Shown: piece after piece, positions 1 to 6,636 of the stretch | Numbering within the stretch: the stretch's first letter is position 1 | Layout: each line of letters starts with the position of its first letter | Source of the DNA: Clostridia bacterium | GTDB lineage: Bacteria; Bacillota; Clostridia; Christensenellales; DTU072 | DNA length: 10,484 nt | Assembly (NCBI GenBank): GCA_028699795.1 | Contig: JAQVTZ010000055.1 | Location: forward strand, 1-10,484 | Reading direction: 5' to 3' | Translations under genes and position numbers: made by a program | The notes under the pieces: generated by a model | Told to the model about the DNA's origin: nothing | Database searches by the model: none | What the model saw: only the letters and a program-made list of their open reading frames with translations

Positions 1-51
1 CTCGCGACCCGTGTCGTCGCCCATCATCAGTCTAACGAGTTTTTTTAACAT
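1..51 (-). CDS. N-terminal 17 codons of a gene leaving the left edge
   Basis: Reading leftward from an ATG at 51-49, the frame is open to base 1 and gives MLKKLVRLMMGDDTGRE, a basic, amphipathic start typical of a real bacterial N-terminus. A weak AGGG ribosome site lies a few bases upstream, and a good sigma-A-like promoter sits about 80 bp further up (136-164), pointing the same way. The protein is too short to assign to a family, and I give no function. The call rests on frame, start and promoter; it could be a chance open stretch. It lies downstream of and co-directional with the pit-DUF47-yfbR operon, but its own promoter suggests separate expression. Confidence 0.5.
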   Translation of the reverse strand, partial: MLKKLVRLMMGDDTGRE

Positions 52-62
52 TGGCAACCCTA

Positions 63-118
63 ATAGGAATTTATAATAGCTACATTATAAAAAGATACAC
101 TACTTAAAAAATTCCTAT
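63..118. repeat. 10-bp perfect inverted repeat in the leader of the left-edge gene
   Basis: ATAGGAATTT at 63-72 is the exact reverse complement of AAATTCCTAT at 109-118, with 36 bases between. In the leftward transcript predicted from the promoter at 136-164, both arms would lie in the leader, the second ending about 12 bases before the ATG at 51. It could be a leader stem or a two-site operator. The sequence is AT-rich, so chance is not excluded. Confidence 0.4.
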
Positions 119-135
119 AATAAAATAATATATCC

Positions 136-164
136 ATTATACTATATAGCGATTGTTAATTCAA
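136..164 (-). promoter_or_regulatory. Sigma-A-like promoter for the left-edge gene
   Basis: On the minus strand a -35 box TTGAAT (164-159) and a -10 box TATAAT (141-136) are separated by exactly 17 bases. The predicted start is near 129, giving a leader of roughly 78 nt before the ATG at 51. The promoter lies in the gap after the yfbR stop codon. I see no hairpin terminator after yfbR, so readthrough from the upstream operon is also possible. Confidence 0.6.
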
Positions 165-197
165 GATTCAATTTTATGGATGATAAATTGTTGAGGA

Positions 198-776
198 TTA
201 CTCCAATTCGTCCAAAGTCTTTTGAAATCCGCCAATAAAATTCTTAATAAAATACTGTACTTCGGGGAGCGGATTTGCTTCCAGTTCTTTGCCGATCGAT
301 TTCAATGCTTTGCTAAACTCTTTGTTACCCGCGCGCACTTCTTCGACGCACTTGACATAGGCCGAAAGTTTGTCCGCAGCCTTTACCAGTTTATATTCGT
401 ACTGGTCCAAGTCCGGCAAAACGACCTTGCGGTATTCGTCTTTGAGTTCTTCGGGAAGCATGGTAAGCAATTTTTCGTTGGCAACGGTCTCCAGCTCTTT
501 ATATGCGGTTTTGATTTTTTGGTTAAAATACTTTACAGGAGTCGGCAAGTCCCCCGTAATCACCTCGCCTGTCTCATGAAAGACGGCAAGTATGGTACAT
601 TTTCCCGCATCGGCATTGCCGCTAAATACTTTGTTGTTGATAACGGCTAGCGCATGCGCAAACTGAGCGACTTGCTCGCTGTGCTCCATGATGTTTTCGT
701 TGACGCCCGAGTGCATTAAACTCCAACGCTTGATAAATTTCATGCGCCCCAAATAGGCAAAAAAATGGTATCCCAT
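198..776 (-). CDS. yfbR: YfbR-like HD-domain 5'-(deoxy)nucleotidase
   Basis: This protein of 192 residues matches the YfbR family (about 199 residues in E. coli), cytoplasmic metal-dependent phosphohydrolases that remove phosphate from (deoxy)nucleoside 5'-monophosphates. Family landmarks are in order: an N-terminal HFFAYLGRMK segment, R17-W18 (nucleoside-selecting pair in E. coli), E31-H32, the core around H67, E71 and the TGDLPTPVKY loop with D76 and P78, and a late D135 in KAADKLSAY. The odd feature is E68: the HD motif that names the superfamily reads His-Glu here. The ATG at 776 overlaps the upstream stop as TAATG, so translation is probably coupled to the DUF47 gene; no strong ribosome site is visible. 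Its place behind a phosphate permease suggests phosphate or nucleotide salvage (inference). Confidence 0.88.
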   Translation of the reverse strand: MGYHFFAYLGRMKFIKRWSLMHSGVNENIMEHSEQVAQFAHALAVINNKVFSGNADAGKCTILAVFHETGEVITGDLPTPVKYFNQKIKTAYKELETVANEKLLTMLPEELKDEYRKVVLPDLDQYEYKLVKAADKLSAYVKCVEEVRAGNKEFSKALKSIGKELEANPLPEVQYFIKNFIGGFQKTLDELE

Positions 777-1387
777 TACATTTTTACAATGATATCGAGC
801 AAGGAATCCATAGCAAGGTCGCTGATATCCGCGGTTTGGTTGAGATGACGGTAGATTTCGCGGTACTTAAAAATCCGCTTAAAGTCGTCGTGGTCGAACA
901 GATCGGCAAGCGCTCTGGTGGTCATATCGCCCACTTTGTTTTCCATTCTCTTGACATAAATCGCTTCGTCGCGCGAAATCGATTTATGCTTTTCTACATT
1001 CTCGACGGCGACTATTATATGCTCGCACATATCCAAAAGCGTTTCGGTTACCGCGCACATCTCTTTGTCTGGTATCACATTAAAAAATCGGATTTCGTCC
1101 ACCGAGGTTTTGGCATAATCCAAAATCTCGTCCAACTGGCTGGAAAATCTAAATAAATCTTCACGGTCTATGGGCGTAATAAAAGTCCTGTTTAGTTCGT
1201 CTATTAAAACACGCCTAACCATATCACCTTCGGTTTCGGTACGGATAACATCGTCGGCAACGCTTTCGTCATGCGTAATGCAATACTCGTTTAAAAGTTT
1301 CATGCCCTTCGTCATCAGTCTTGCCTGTTCGGTAAGAAGGTCGAAAAAGTTGACAGATCTGCGTTTTTTAAATAATTTAAATTTCAT
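776..1387 (-). CDS. DUF47 / PhoU-like phosphate transport accessory protein
   Basis: A 203-residue, all-helical cytoplasmic protein of the DUF47 (PhoU-like) family, whose genes commonly sit beside PiT permeases and are thought to modulate them. Visible landmarks are the basic start MKFKLFKKRR, the metal-type E-x3-D element around E51-D55 in RTETEGDMV, the family phrase TFITPIDREDL at about 68-78, a second E-x3-D-like element in MENKVGDMT, and a C-terminal EIYRHLNQTADISD helix. I chose the ATG at 1387 because GGAGG lies at 1397-1393, five bases upstream, and because the family begins here; the frame is open to 1513, but that extension lies over the permease gene. The start is 11 bp past the permease stop, and the stop overlaps the next ATG by one base. 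Confidence 0.9.
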   Translation of the reverse strand: MKFKLFKKRRSVNFFDLLTEQARLMTKGMKLLNEYCITHDESVADDVIRTETEGDMVRRVLIDELNRTFITPIDREDLFRFSSQLDEILDYAKTSVDEIRFFNVIPDKEMCAVTETLLDMCEHIIVAVENVEKHKSISRDEAIYVKRMENKVGDMTTRALADLFDHDDFKRIFKYREIYRHLNQTADISDLAMDSLLDIIVKM

Positions 1388-1392
1388 TATTT

Positions 1393-1397
1393 CCTCC
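1393..1397 (-). promoter_or_regulatory. Ribosome binding site fixing the DUF47 start
   Basis: GGAGG lies two bases after the permease TGA and five bases before the ATG at 1387. It rules against a longer version starting at 1513, which has no comparable site and would overlap the permease by over 110 bases. Confidence 0.85.
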
Positions 1398-1398
1398 G

Positions 1399-2442
1399 TC
1401 AGGGCAGCTGCATAATCAGCTTTCCTATTATGATATACATGATGGCGCCGAAAGCGCCCGATATCGGCAAAGTAAGAAACCAGCTGGCGACAATACGCCC
1501 CGCCGTCATCCAATGCACGCTATTGACCCGTTCTGCCGCGCCCACACCCATGATAGACGATACCATCACTTGCCCTGTACTTACGGGGATGCCCAGTTCA
1601 TTGACCGCTATCATAACAATATTGGTGGTCATTTGCGATACGACCGAATGCACATCTTGTATTTTAAATATCTTTCTACCAATAGTGTTAATCACTTGGA
1701 AGCCGCCAAGCAGCATCCCCAGTGTTAACATGCCGGCAATCGCTATTACGATATACAAGTCAAAATAATTGCCGAGTTCTCCATAATTGACAAGTCCCAA
1801 AGCCGCCATCATCATAAATACGCCCAAAGACTTCTGGGTATTGTTGCTCGAAAACACTGCCGCAAGCACAAGCGTATTGATGCGTTGGAAAATCCTAAGC
1901 ACCAAGCTGATGCTTTTTGAGGCGTAACGGGCAAGATACTTGAAGAGCTTCATGAATGCAAAGCCAACCACCAACCCGACAATAGGCGCAAGAAACACCA
2001 TAAGGATGACATTAACAATGACATAATCTGTCCATTGCACGGCATTGAACCCGAAAGCGACAATACCCGCGCCGATCACTCCTCCCAATAAAGAGTGTGT
2101 CGCGCTATTGGGCACTTTAAAAATATTTACGACACCACACCATATAAGTGTTCCGATTAAACCCGCAAGCAAGAAGGCAAACGCCTTATCTGCGCCTATC
2201 CCCGAAAAGAAACTGTTATTGATTAAGTTGTCGCTCATATTGGAAGCAACCGCTAGTTGTCCCAAAAAGTAAGCGATAATGGGTACGACAAACTTGACAA
2301 GCGCGGCAATCATAACGGCTGTACGAGGTTTAATAGCCCTTGTCGCAATTGTCGTTGCGACAGCAGTAGACCCGTCTATATAACCCATATAAAACGAAAA
2401 AATCAATATTAAACTTAGCAATACAATCGCGTATATGCCCAC
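1399..2442 (-). CDS. pit: PiT (PHO-4) family inorganic phosphate permease, divergent signatures
   Basis: This 347-residue polytopic membrane protein has the two-fold pseudo-repeat of the PiT family, secondary transporters for inorganic phosphate. Family elements are GYIDGSTAVATTIATRAI (20-37), VPNSATHSLLGGVIGAG (110-126), NNTQKSLGVF (200-209) and IPVSTGQVMVSSIMGVGAAE near 290-310. Several usual residues are changed: where most members show NGxxDxxN in repeat one, this has MGYIDGST (N to M at 19, N to T at 26), and the repeat-two Asn-Asp reads Asn-Asn (N201). D23 is kept. Start: GTG at 2442, with a GGCGG purine stretch a few bases upstream and a promoter at 2484-2512; the next Met is inside helix one. 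First gene of the pit-DUF47-yfbR unit. Phosphate is the likely substrate; the changed residues leave some doubt about coupling ion or substrate. Confidence 0.9.
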   Translation of the reverse strand: MGIYAIVLLSLILIFSFYMGYIDGSTAVATTIATRAIKPRTAVMIAALVKFVVPIIAYFLGQLAVASNMSDNLINNSFFSGIGADKAFAFLLAGLIGTLIWCGVVNIFKVPNSATHSLLGGVIGAGIVAFGFNAVQWTDYVIVNVILMVFLAPIVGLVVGFAFMKLFKYLARYASKSISLVLRIFQRINTLVLAAVFSSNNTQKSLGVFMMMAALGLVNYGELGNYFDLYIVIAIAGMLTLGMLLGGFQVINTIGRKIFKIQDVHSVVSQMTTNIVMIAVNELGIPVSTGQVMVSSIMGVGAAERVNSVHWMTAGRIVASWFLTLPISGAFGAIMYIIIGKLIMQLP

Positions 2443-2483
2443 CGAACGCCGCCTTTTTATTCTTTTGAAAAGAGTTAATGTAT

Positions 2484-2512
2484 ATTATAGTATTAGTGAA
2501 AGAAAAAAGCAA
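2484..2512 (-). promoter_or_regulatory. Sigma-A-like promoter of the pit operon
   Basis: On the minus strand TTGCTT (2512-2507) and a perfect TATAAT (2489-2484) are 17 bases apart. The start would fall near 2477, about 35 bases before the GTG at 2442. I see no convincing hairpin terminator between the upstream TIM-barrel gene (stop at 2562) and this promoter, so some readthrough is possible. No Pho-box-like direct repeat is evident. Confidence 0.65.
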
Positions 2513-2561
2513 TACAAAAAACTACTTAATTCTTGTTATTCTTGTTTATTTGCAACCGTTT

Positions 2562-3314
2562 CTATGCTTTCAGTACGGTATTCATGTATTCCAAACTCAT
2601 TTGCATCGATTTCATCGGATTAAAACTGATATCCAGCTCCGCCACAGCATACTTGGTGCCCGCTTCTTCTGCGGCTTTCATGATTTCGACAAAATCGATT
2701 GTGCCGTACCCCACCTCTTTCATAAGCGGAAGGAACAGAAATTTTTTATAATCCTTTAGATGGATTAAATCTAACCTGCCTTTTAACTTGCGGATATACT
2801 CCAAAGGTTGATATCCCGCCATCACAATCCAATAGGTATCCAAAATGAATTGCACCGAGGGATCGGTATTGCTTATCATGTGGTCATAATAGGTTTCGCC
2901 GTTTTCTGTTTTGAATTCGAAGTTATGATTATGATACGCAAACTTCAATCCGTACGGCGCGAGTTTTTTTGCCGTTTCGTTGGCAAAATCCTCGAATCGT
3001 TTGATTCCGTCCAAACTGCCTCTGAATTCAGACGGCATGCTACCGATTCCCACAATAGTTGCGCCATATGTAAGATGTTCTTCCGCAACCTTGTCCAATT
3101 CGCCTTTGAGCCTTATAAAAGGCGTATGCGTGCCGCATATCGAAAGAGCATTGTCTTCGGATAGCTTTTTGAGTTCGGCAGCCGGCATCGGACAAATGGC
3201 GCTAAGCTGCACGGTTTCGGCGCCCATTTCCTTTACCTTGCGGAAAGTATCCGCAACACCTTCGGGCGTTTTGCAGTATTTTCTTAACGAAAAGAGTTGA
3301 GACCCGTATAACAT
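2562..3314 (-). CDS. Sugar phosphate isomerase/epimerase-like TIM barrel protein
   Basis: This 250-residue soluble protein is of the xylose-isomerase-like / AP-endonuclease-2 superfamily, which includes IolE- and IolI-type enzymes acting on sugars and cyclitols with a bound divalent metal. The strand-end motifs are in order: GSQLFSLR (4-11), GTHTPF (61-66), YHNHNFEF (127-134), LDTYWIVMAG (158-167), HLKDY (185-189), EVGYGTIDF (200-208) and AVAELD (223-228). By family analogy E133, D159, H185 and E226 are the metal ligands, all present, so an active enzyme is expected. The length is normal for the short subfamily. The ATG at 3314 has AGGAGG at 3326-3321. The substrate cannot be read from sequence, and neighbours give no pathway. 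It appears to be a single-gene unit upstream of pit. Confidence 0.85.
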   Translation of the reverse strand: MLYGSQLFSLRKYCKTPEGVADTFRKVKEMGAETVQLSAICPMPAAELKKLSEDNALSICGTHTPFIRLKGELDKVAEEHLTYGATIVGIGSMPSEFRGSLDGIKRFEDFANETAKKLAPYGLKFAYHNHNFEFKTENGETYYDHMISNTDPSVQFILDTYWIVMAGYQPLEYIRKLKGRLDLIHLKDYKKFLFLPLMKEVGYGTIDFVEIMKAAEEAGTKYAVAELDISFNPMKSMQMSLEYMNTVLKA

Positions 3315-3316
3315 GT

Positions 3317-3346
3317 GACACCTCCTATTTAGACACCTCTATTTTA
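3317..3346. repeat. Tandem near-repeat of 15 bp carrying the ribosome site
   Basis: GACACCTCCTATTTA (3317-3331) is followed directly by GACACCTCTATTTTA (3332-3346), differing by a single-base shift. Read on the minus strand, the first copy supplies the AGGAGG of the TIM-barrel gene and the second carries AGAGG. A third, looser copy, GGCATCTCTATTTATG, lies at 3371-3386. Confidence 0.7.
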
Positions 3347-3366
3347 TCGTTGTTGTTTTCTGTCAA
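3338..3366 (-). promoter_or_regulatory. Possible promoter of the TIM-barrel gene
   Basis: A perfect TTGACA (3366-3361) on the minus strand is followed after 17 bases by AATAGA (3343-3338), a poor -10. A better -10, TAAAAT (3346-3341), is only 14 bases away. The -35 is convincing and the -10 is not. The near-repeats at 3332-3346 and 3371-3386 flank the -35. Confidence 0.4.
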
Positions 3367-3445
3367 TTTGGGCATCTCTATTTATGTTTCATCCACTACT
3401 AGCCTGAGTGTTTTGTTGCGCTTCATTATAAAATCTTTAAGTTAT

Positions 3446-3472
3446 CGAGGGGTTGCTTTTGGCAACCCCTCG
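3446..3472 (-). terminator. Hairpin after the two-gene membrane operon
   Basis: An 11-bp perfect stem, CGAGGGGTTGC (3446-3456) and GCAACCCCTCG (3462-3472), closes a 5-base loop. It lies about 37 bases past the stop of the 3509-4891 gene, where an intrinsic terminator is expected. The tail in the leftward direction is A/T-rich but has no clean U-run, so it could end transcription weakly or act as a 3' stability stem. Confidence 0.6.
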
Positions 3473-3508
3473 ACTATCAACGAAAGACTCTTTTAAGTAA
3501 ACAGTCGT

Positions 3509-4891
3509 TTATTTGGTGTAATCGTTGGGGTCTATTGATTTGGGGAGATGAAGACTTCCTCTCGTATCGTAATTGTTAAAGCTTCTGTAACAGGCTTTCA
3601 TGTAAGGGGAAGAATACTCTTTTGCCATCTTCTTGCTGACCGTTGCTCTTGCGGGATAAGGCATCGCCTGTTGTTGGGGCGCGGGTAAAACAAGATTCTT
3701 TTTGTATTGACTTTCGCGAATGGCGCCGATGATTAAACTGAGTATCACTACCAAGCCACCGAAAACCAGCATAATGCGCCTTGCGGGGAACAACGAAATT
3801 ACCGTAAATAATAGATTGTTGCTGTCTAACCAAGCCATGTTCATATAATCCCAAACGCCTCTGGACTCGTTCGCGGGGACGATAGAAATATTGATGGTGC
3901 CTTTTTTAAGTGATTCGTCTATCTCGACATCGGAGTCTGTTACTATATTGACATCTACCGTTATCACAGAGCCTGCGAGCGCTTCATCTGTTATCGCATC
4001 GTTAACCGCGCCGAGGATGGGCGCAAGCATCTCTTCTATCCCTGCTGCGGTATCTTCGTCTGTTAATATCATTTCTAATAGACTTGTAAGGCCTTCGTCC
4101 GTTAAGCCGCTCATCATAGACAGCGCATCGATATCAAAAGACAATACACCTTCTTGCATATCGAGCACCGTCCACTTGATTGGGGACTCTACCGTGCCCG
4201 CTTCCTCTCTGCCTTCACCTTTATAGATAAAGATGACATCTTCTTTAAGAGGGTCTTCGGTGCTTTCGTATCTGTCGTTGATAACAAGGTGCACAATTGT
4301 GGGTATCGTCATACGGTCATCGCTCGCAAGATCAACCCATGGTCCTTTGAATGTGGCATAGCCGTCTTGGTCGATGCTTTGGAAGTTGTCATGAATCAGA
4401 TTCTTGACTTCTTCGTTGCCATAGCCTTCGGCTAAATATTGTTCTAATGATAGTTGTGTGAGGTTGCCATTTGCCACATTCATTTCGATAAATTTGGTAA
4501 GCAACAAACCATGCACTTCGCTCTTTGCGATGTAGTCGTCACGGACATCTTCGTAAAGGATGGTACCGCTCGTGGCATCATCCAAAATAGGAGGTAACGC
4601 CATATCTATGGCAAACCATATACCGGTTGTAAGCAAGACGGCGCATATTACGAGGGCTGCGGTCGCTTTGCGGATACCGGCAAGCGTTTTGGCTTTGCGC
4701 GACGCATTCCATGTGATCAGTCCTACCGCCAAATAGATAAGCCCGATAAGGGCGGTTACGCCGATACCACCATAAATCCAGATACCGTATGTTTTGCCTG
4801 CTTCGAGAATCGGCAAACTGACATACACGACAGCGCCGATCATAAGCGGGAATCCTAATAAATAAAGAATAACCTTTAAAAATGTTTTCAT
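3509..4891 (-). CDS. Unrecognised four-helix membrane protein with large outside domain (second gene of pair)
   Basis: I do not recognise this 460-residue protein. Predicted helices lie at about 7-28, 39-61, 76-95 and 371-393. The loop between helices 2 and 3 (NASRKAKTLAGIRKA) is basic and so inside, which places residues 96-370 outside as one Asp/Glu-rich domain and both ends in the cytoplasm. That domain includes GPWVDLASDD, DVIFIYKGEG and a DVNIVTDSDVEID segment that look like beta structure. A 67-residue cytoplasmic tail follows, with a Pro/Gln stretch (PAPQQQAMPYPA) and several Tyr and Lys. The ATG at 4891 is one base after the upstream stop, with GGGAGGG about 10 bases before it inside the upstream gene, so translation is probably coupled. 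Its opening FLKVILYLLGF resembles ILKVAFYLLGF in its partner, suggesting an old duplication. Function unknown. Confidence 0.85.
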   Translation of the reverse strand: MKTFLKVILYLLGFPLMIGAVVYVSLPILEAGKTYGIWIYGGIGVTALIGLIYLAVGLITWNASRKAKTLAGIRKATAALVICAVLLTTGIWFAIDMALPPILDDATSGTILYEDVRDDYIAKSEVHGLLLTKFIEMNVANGNLTQLSLEQYLAEGYGNEEVKNLIHDNFQSIDQDGYATFKGPWVDLASDDRMTIPTIVHLVINDRYESTEDPLKEDVIFIYKGEGREEAGTVESPIKWTVLDMQEGVLSFDIDALSMMSGLTDEGLTSLLEMILTDEDTAAGIEEMLAPILGAVNDAITDEALAGSVITVDVNIVTDSDVEIDESLKKGTINISIVPANESRGVWDYMNMAWLDSNNLLFTVISLFPARRIMLVFGGLVVILSLIIGAIRESQYKKNLVLPAPQQQAMPYPARATVSKKMAKEYSSPYMKACYRSFNNYDTRGSLHLPKSIDPNDYTK

Positions 4892-4892
4892 G

Positions 4893-6368
4893 TTATCTGG
4901 TCCCTCCCTTTATGAGTTTGTCCAGCGTTTTCTTTTCGAGCGAGGCAAACAGATACGCGCAAGCAATCGTAAACGGGATGAGTCCCGCAAAATACATGAA
5001 ACAATTTCGGAGCGCTATCCAAGGATAGTATTTTACCATGTATCCTAAATCTTTTTCTGTTTGCTTCAGCATTGTCATTCTTTCGCCTAAGTCTTCGGCT
5101 TCATAACCCGACTCGTCCATGGTGACACAACCTATTCTTTCTCCGATAAGCACCGAGCCGATCTTGCCGCCGTGCACCTCACCAAAATATTTGGCGTAGG
5201 CGTAATCGCGTAGCTCGGCGTCTTCGATAAAGTAGAAAATAGGTTTGGTTTGGGGAGACTGATAATTGCTGAAACCTTCTAACAATTCCATAATATAATC
5301 TTCGCTGATATCAAGACCAAATGAGCTTGCCAACAATACAACGGCTTCTAACGAAAGGTCGCCTGTAAGGGAATTTGCTACACTGGAAGGAATCATCCCG
5401 CCGGTTGCCATGTTTATCGTTCCGATAATCGACCTTAGAGAGTCACCGCTGTCGCCAGCGCCGAGATTGGCGCCCAAAGCGCTGAGTATGGCGTCCAATC
5501 TTTCGGGGGTAACATAATATCTTTTTGCATTTTTGACTTCGTCGATATTGTCACCGTAGAACTCTAGATATTCTGCCGATTCTTTATATTCGTTCCAATC
5601 TGAATTGGGGTCGGATGTAAGATCGTCAAGCGCGGCGGCAAGCGCTTCGTCGGCGTCTTCGCCATCTGCTTTATATTTTTGTTGGGTATTGTAATAAGTT
5701 TCTAAGATATATTTTGTTTGCGCAAATCCGAACACATAACCATCTGCATACATTCCGTTTTTGCTGTAAGCCGCATCGCCTACGGAAAGCCCGAATACAT
5801 AATCCGAAATAAAGAAAGAGGTGTCTATTACATCGGTGCCCTCTTCGATCTCGAGATATTCTGAGGTGTCGGTATTGGTGCTGCCGTACACATCGGATTC
5901 GTAGTCTATATTATAAAGATCCAAAAATTCGTCGATATCGTCGTTGAGATCTTCTGCCAATTCGGCATAATTGAATACTTGCAAACCGTAGGAATCGAAA
6001 TCCAACCCTTCGGCTTCGTATTCTTGTGCCAGTGTGTCGAACTCGGGTTCGATAAAGAAATCCAAGTATACCAAAGGCCCTACCATCACCGCAAAGCCGA
6101 CAATGGCAACAATGATGATTCTTGCCATCCTCTTTTTGAAAATAAAGGCGCAGATTATTTGCACAATCGCGACAACCGCCCATGCCCCCGCTACAACCAG
6201 CAATGGAATTTTGCGGGCGCTTTCGAATAAGTCGCCTTCTAGCTTGCCAGCGTCTCTGTAGACCAAATGGAACAAGAGCAAAAAGCCCAGCAGATAAAAA
6301 GCGACTTTAAGGATACGCCAGAAAACCATACGGGCCTTAAGGGAATTTACTGTTTTTACATTACCCAT
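4893..6368 (-). CDS. Unrecognised four-helix membrane protein with large acidic outside domain (first gene of pair)
   Basis: I do not recognise this 491-residue protein. Helices are predicted at about 17-37, 54-77, 83-102 and 456-476, with basic inside segments before helix 1 (KARMVFWRILK), between 2 and 3 (KKRMAR) and after 4 (EKKTLDKLIKGGTR). Residues 103-450 should therefore be outside. This domain is unusually acidic, especially about 103-170, where Asp/Glu pairs such as AEDLNDDIDEFLDLY dominate, and it is rich in Tyr. It has no lipobox, LPXTG or cleavable signal peptide. The topology equals that of the following gene, and both share a K-V-x-x-Y-L-L-G-F opening; unlike its partner it has no long C-terminal tail. 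The ATG at 6368 has AAGGAGAAGG upstream and a strong promoter at 6412-6440. Ion or metal binding by the acidic domain is speculation. Confidence 0.85.
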   Translation of the reverse strand: MGNVKTVNSLKARMVFWRILKVAFYLLGFLLLFHLVYRDAGKLEGDLFESARKIPLLVVAGAWAVVAIVQIICAFIFKKRMARIIIVAIVGFAVMVGPLVYLDFFIEPEFDTLAQEYEAEGLDFDSYGLQVFNYAELAEDLNDDIDEFLDLYNIDYESDVYGSTNTDTSEYLEIEEGTDVIDTSFFISDYVFGLSVGDAAYSKNGMYADGYVFGFAQTKYILETYYNTQQKYKADGEDADEALAAALDDLTSDPNSDWNEYKESAEYLEFYGDNIDEVKNAKRYYVTPERLDAILSALGANLGAGDSGDSLRSIIGTINMATGGMIPSSVANSLTGDLSLEAVVLLASSFGLDISEDYIMELLEGFSNYQSPQTKPIFYFIEDAELRDYAYAKYFGEVHGGKIGSVLIGERIGCVTMDESGYEAEDLGERMTMLKQTEKDLGYMVKYYPWIALRNCFMYFAGLIPFTIACAYLFASLEKKTLDKLIKGGTR

Positions 6369-6391
6369 TTTTATGCCTTCTCCTTAAAAAA

Positions 6392-6411
6392 GTATTGTAT
6401 AATACCAATAC
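6392..6411. promoter_or_regulatory. Operator-like dyad at the start site of the membrane operon
   Basis: GTATTG (6392-6397) and CAATAC (6406-6411) form a perfect 6-bp inverted repeat around an 8-base centre. The right arm abuts the -10 box (6412-6417), so the dyad covers the predicted transcription start. A repressor bound here would block initiation. No regulator gene is adjacent. Confidence 0.5.
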
Positions 6412-6440
6412 AGTATATTATACAAGCGGAACCGTGTCAA
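6412..6440 (-). promoter_or_regulatory. Strong sigma-A-like promoter of the two-gene membrane operon
   Basis: A perfect -35 TTGACA (6440-6435) and a -10 TATACT (6417-6412) are 17 bases apart on the minus strand. The predicted start near 6405 gives a leader of about 37 bases before the ATG at 6368. This is among the best promoter matches in the window. Confidence 0.75.
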
Positions 6441-6590
6441 CCCCCTAATATGAAACAATTTCCAAATGGAGAACCTTTGAGGTGTTTTGGTCAAATTTTT
6501 GGAAAGGTTAGTGTACTATCTAACGAAAAACTTTCAAAAAAATAAATATTGTATATATAAGTGTCTTGGTGTTTATCGCACTGGGTTTTT

Positions 6591-6623
6591 AAATAGAAAA
6601 GAGCGGAAATCGTGTATTGCCGC
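6591..6623 (-). terminator. Intrinsic terminator after yyaL
   Basis: Read leftward, GCGGCAAT (6623-6616), loop ACACG and ATTTCCGC (6610-6603) form an 8-bp stem with one mismatch, followed by TCTTTTCTATTT (6602-6591). It lies 55 bases after the yyaL stop codon. Confidence 0.6.
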
Positions 6624-6636
6624 CCCTGTCGCTCCC

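Noticed and set aside
1388..1513. N-terminal extension of the DUF47 frame to 1513
   Set aside because: It lies over the permease gene, has no ribosome site, and the family start and GGAGG both point to the ATG at 1387.
3891..4435. Plus-strand open frames opposite the second membrane gene (111 and 93 codons)
   Set aside because: They are Ser/Thr-rich or mixed shadows of the minus-strand gene without family resemblance; the minus frame has consistent helices, ribosome site and operon spacing.
6496..6540. Bulged hairpin as a small RNA gene
   Set aside because: There is no well-spaced promoter or U-run at either side, and the stem depends on a 6-base bulge in AT-rich DNA.
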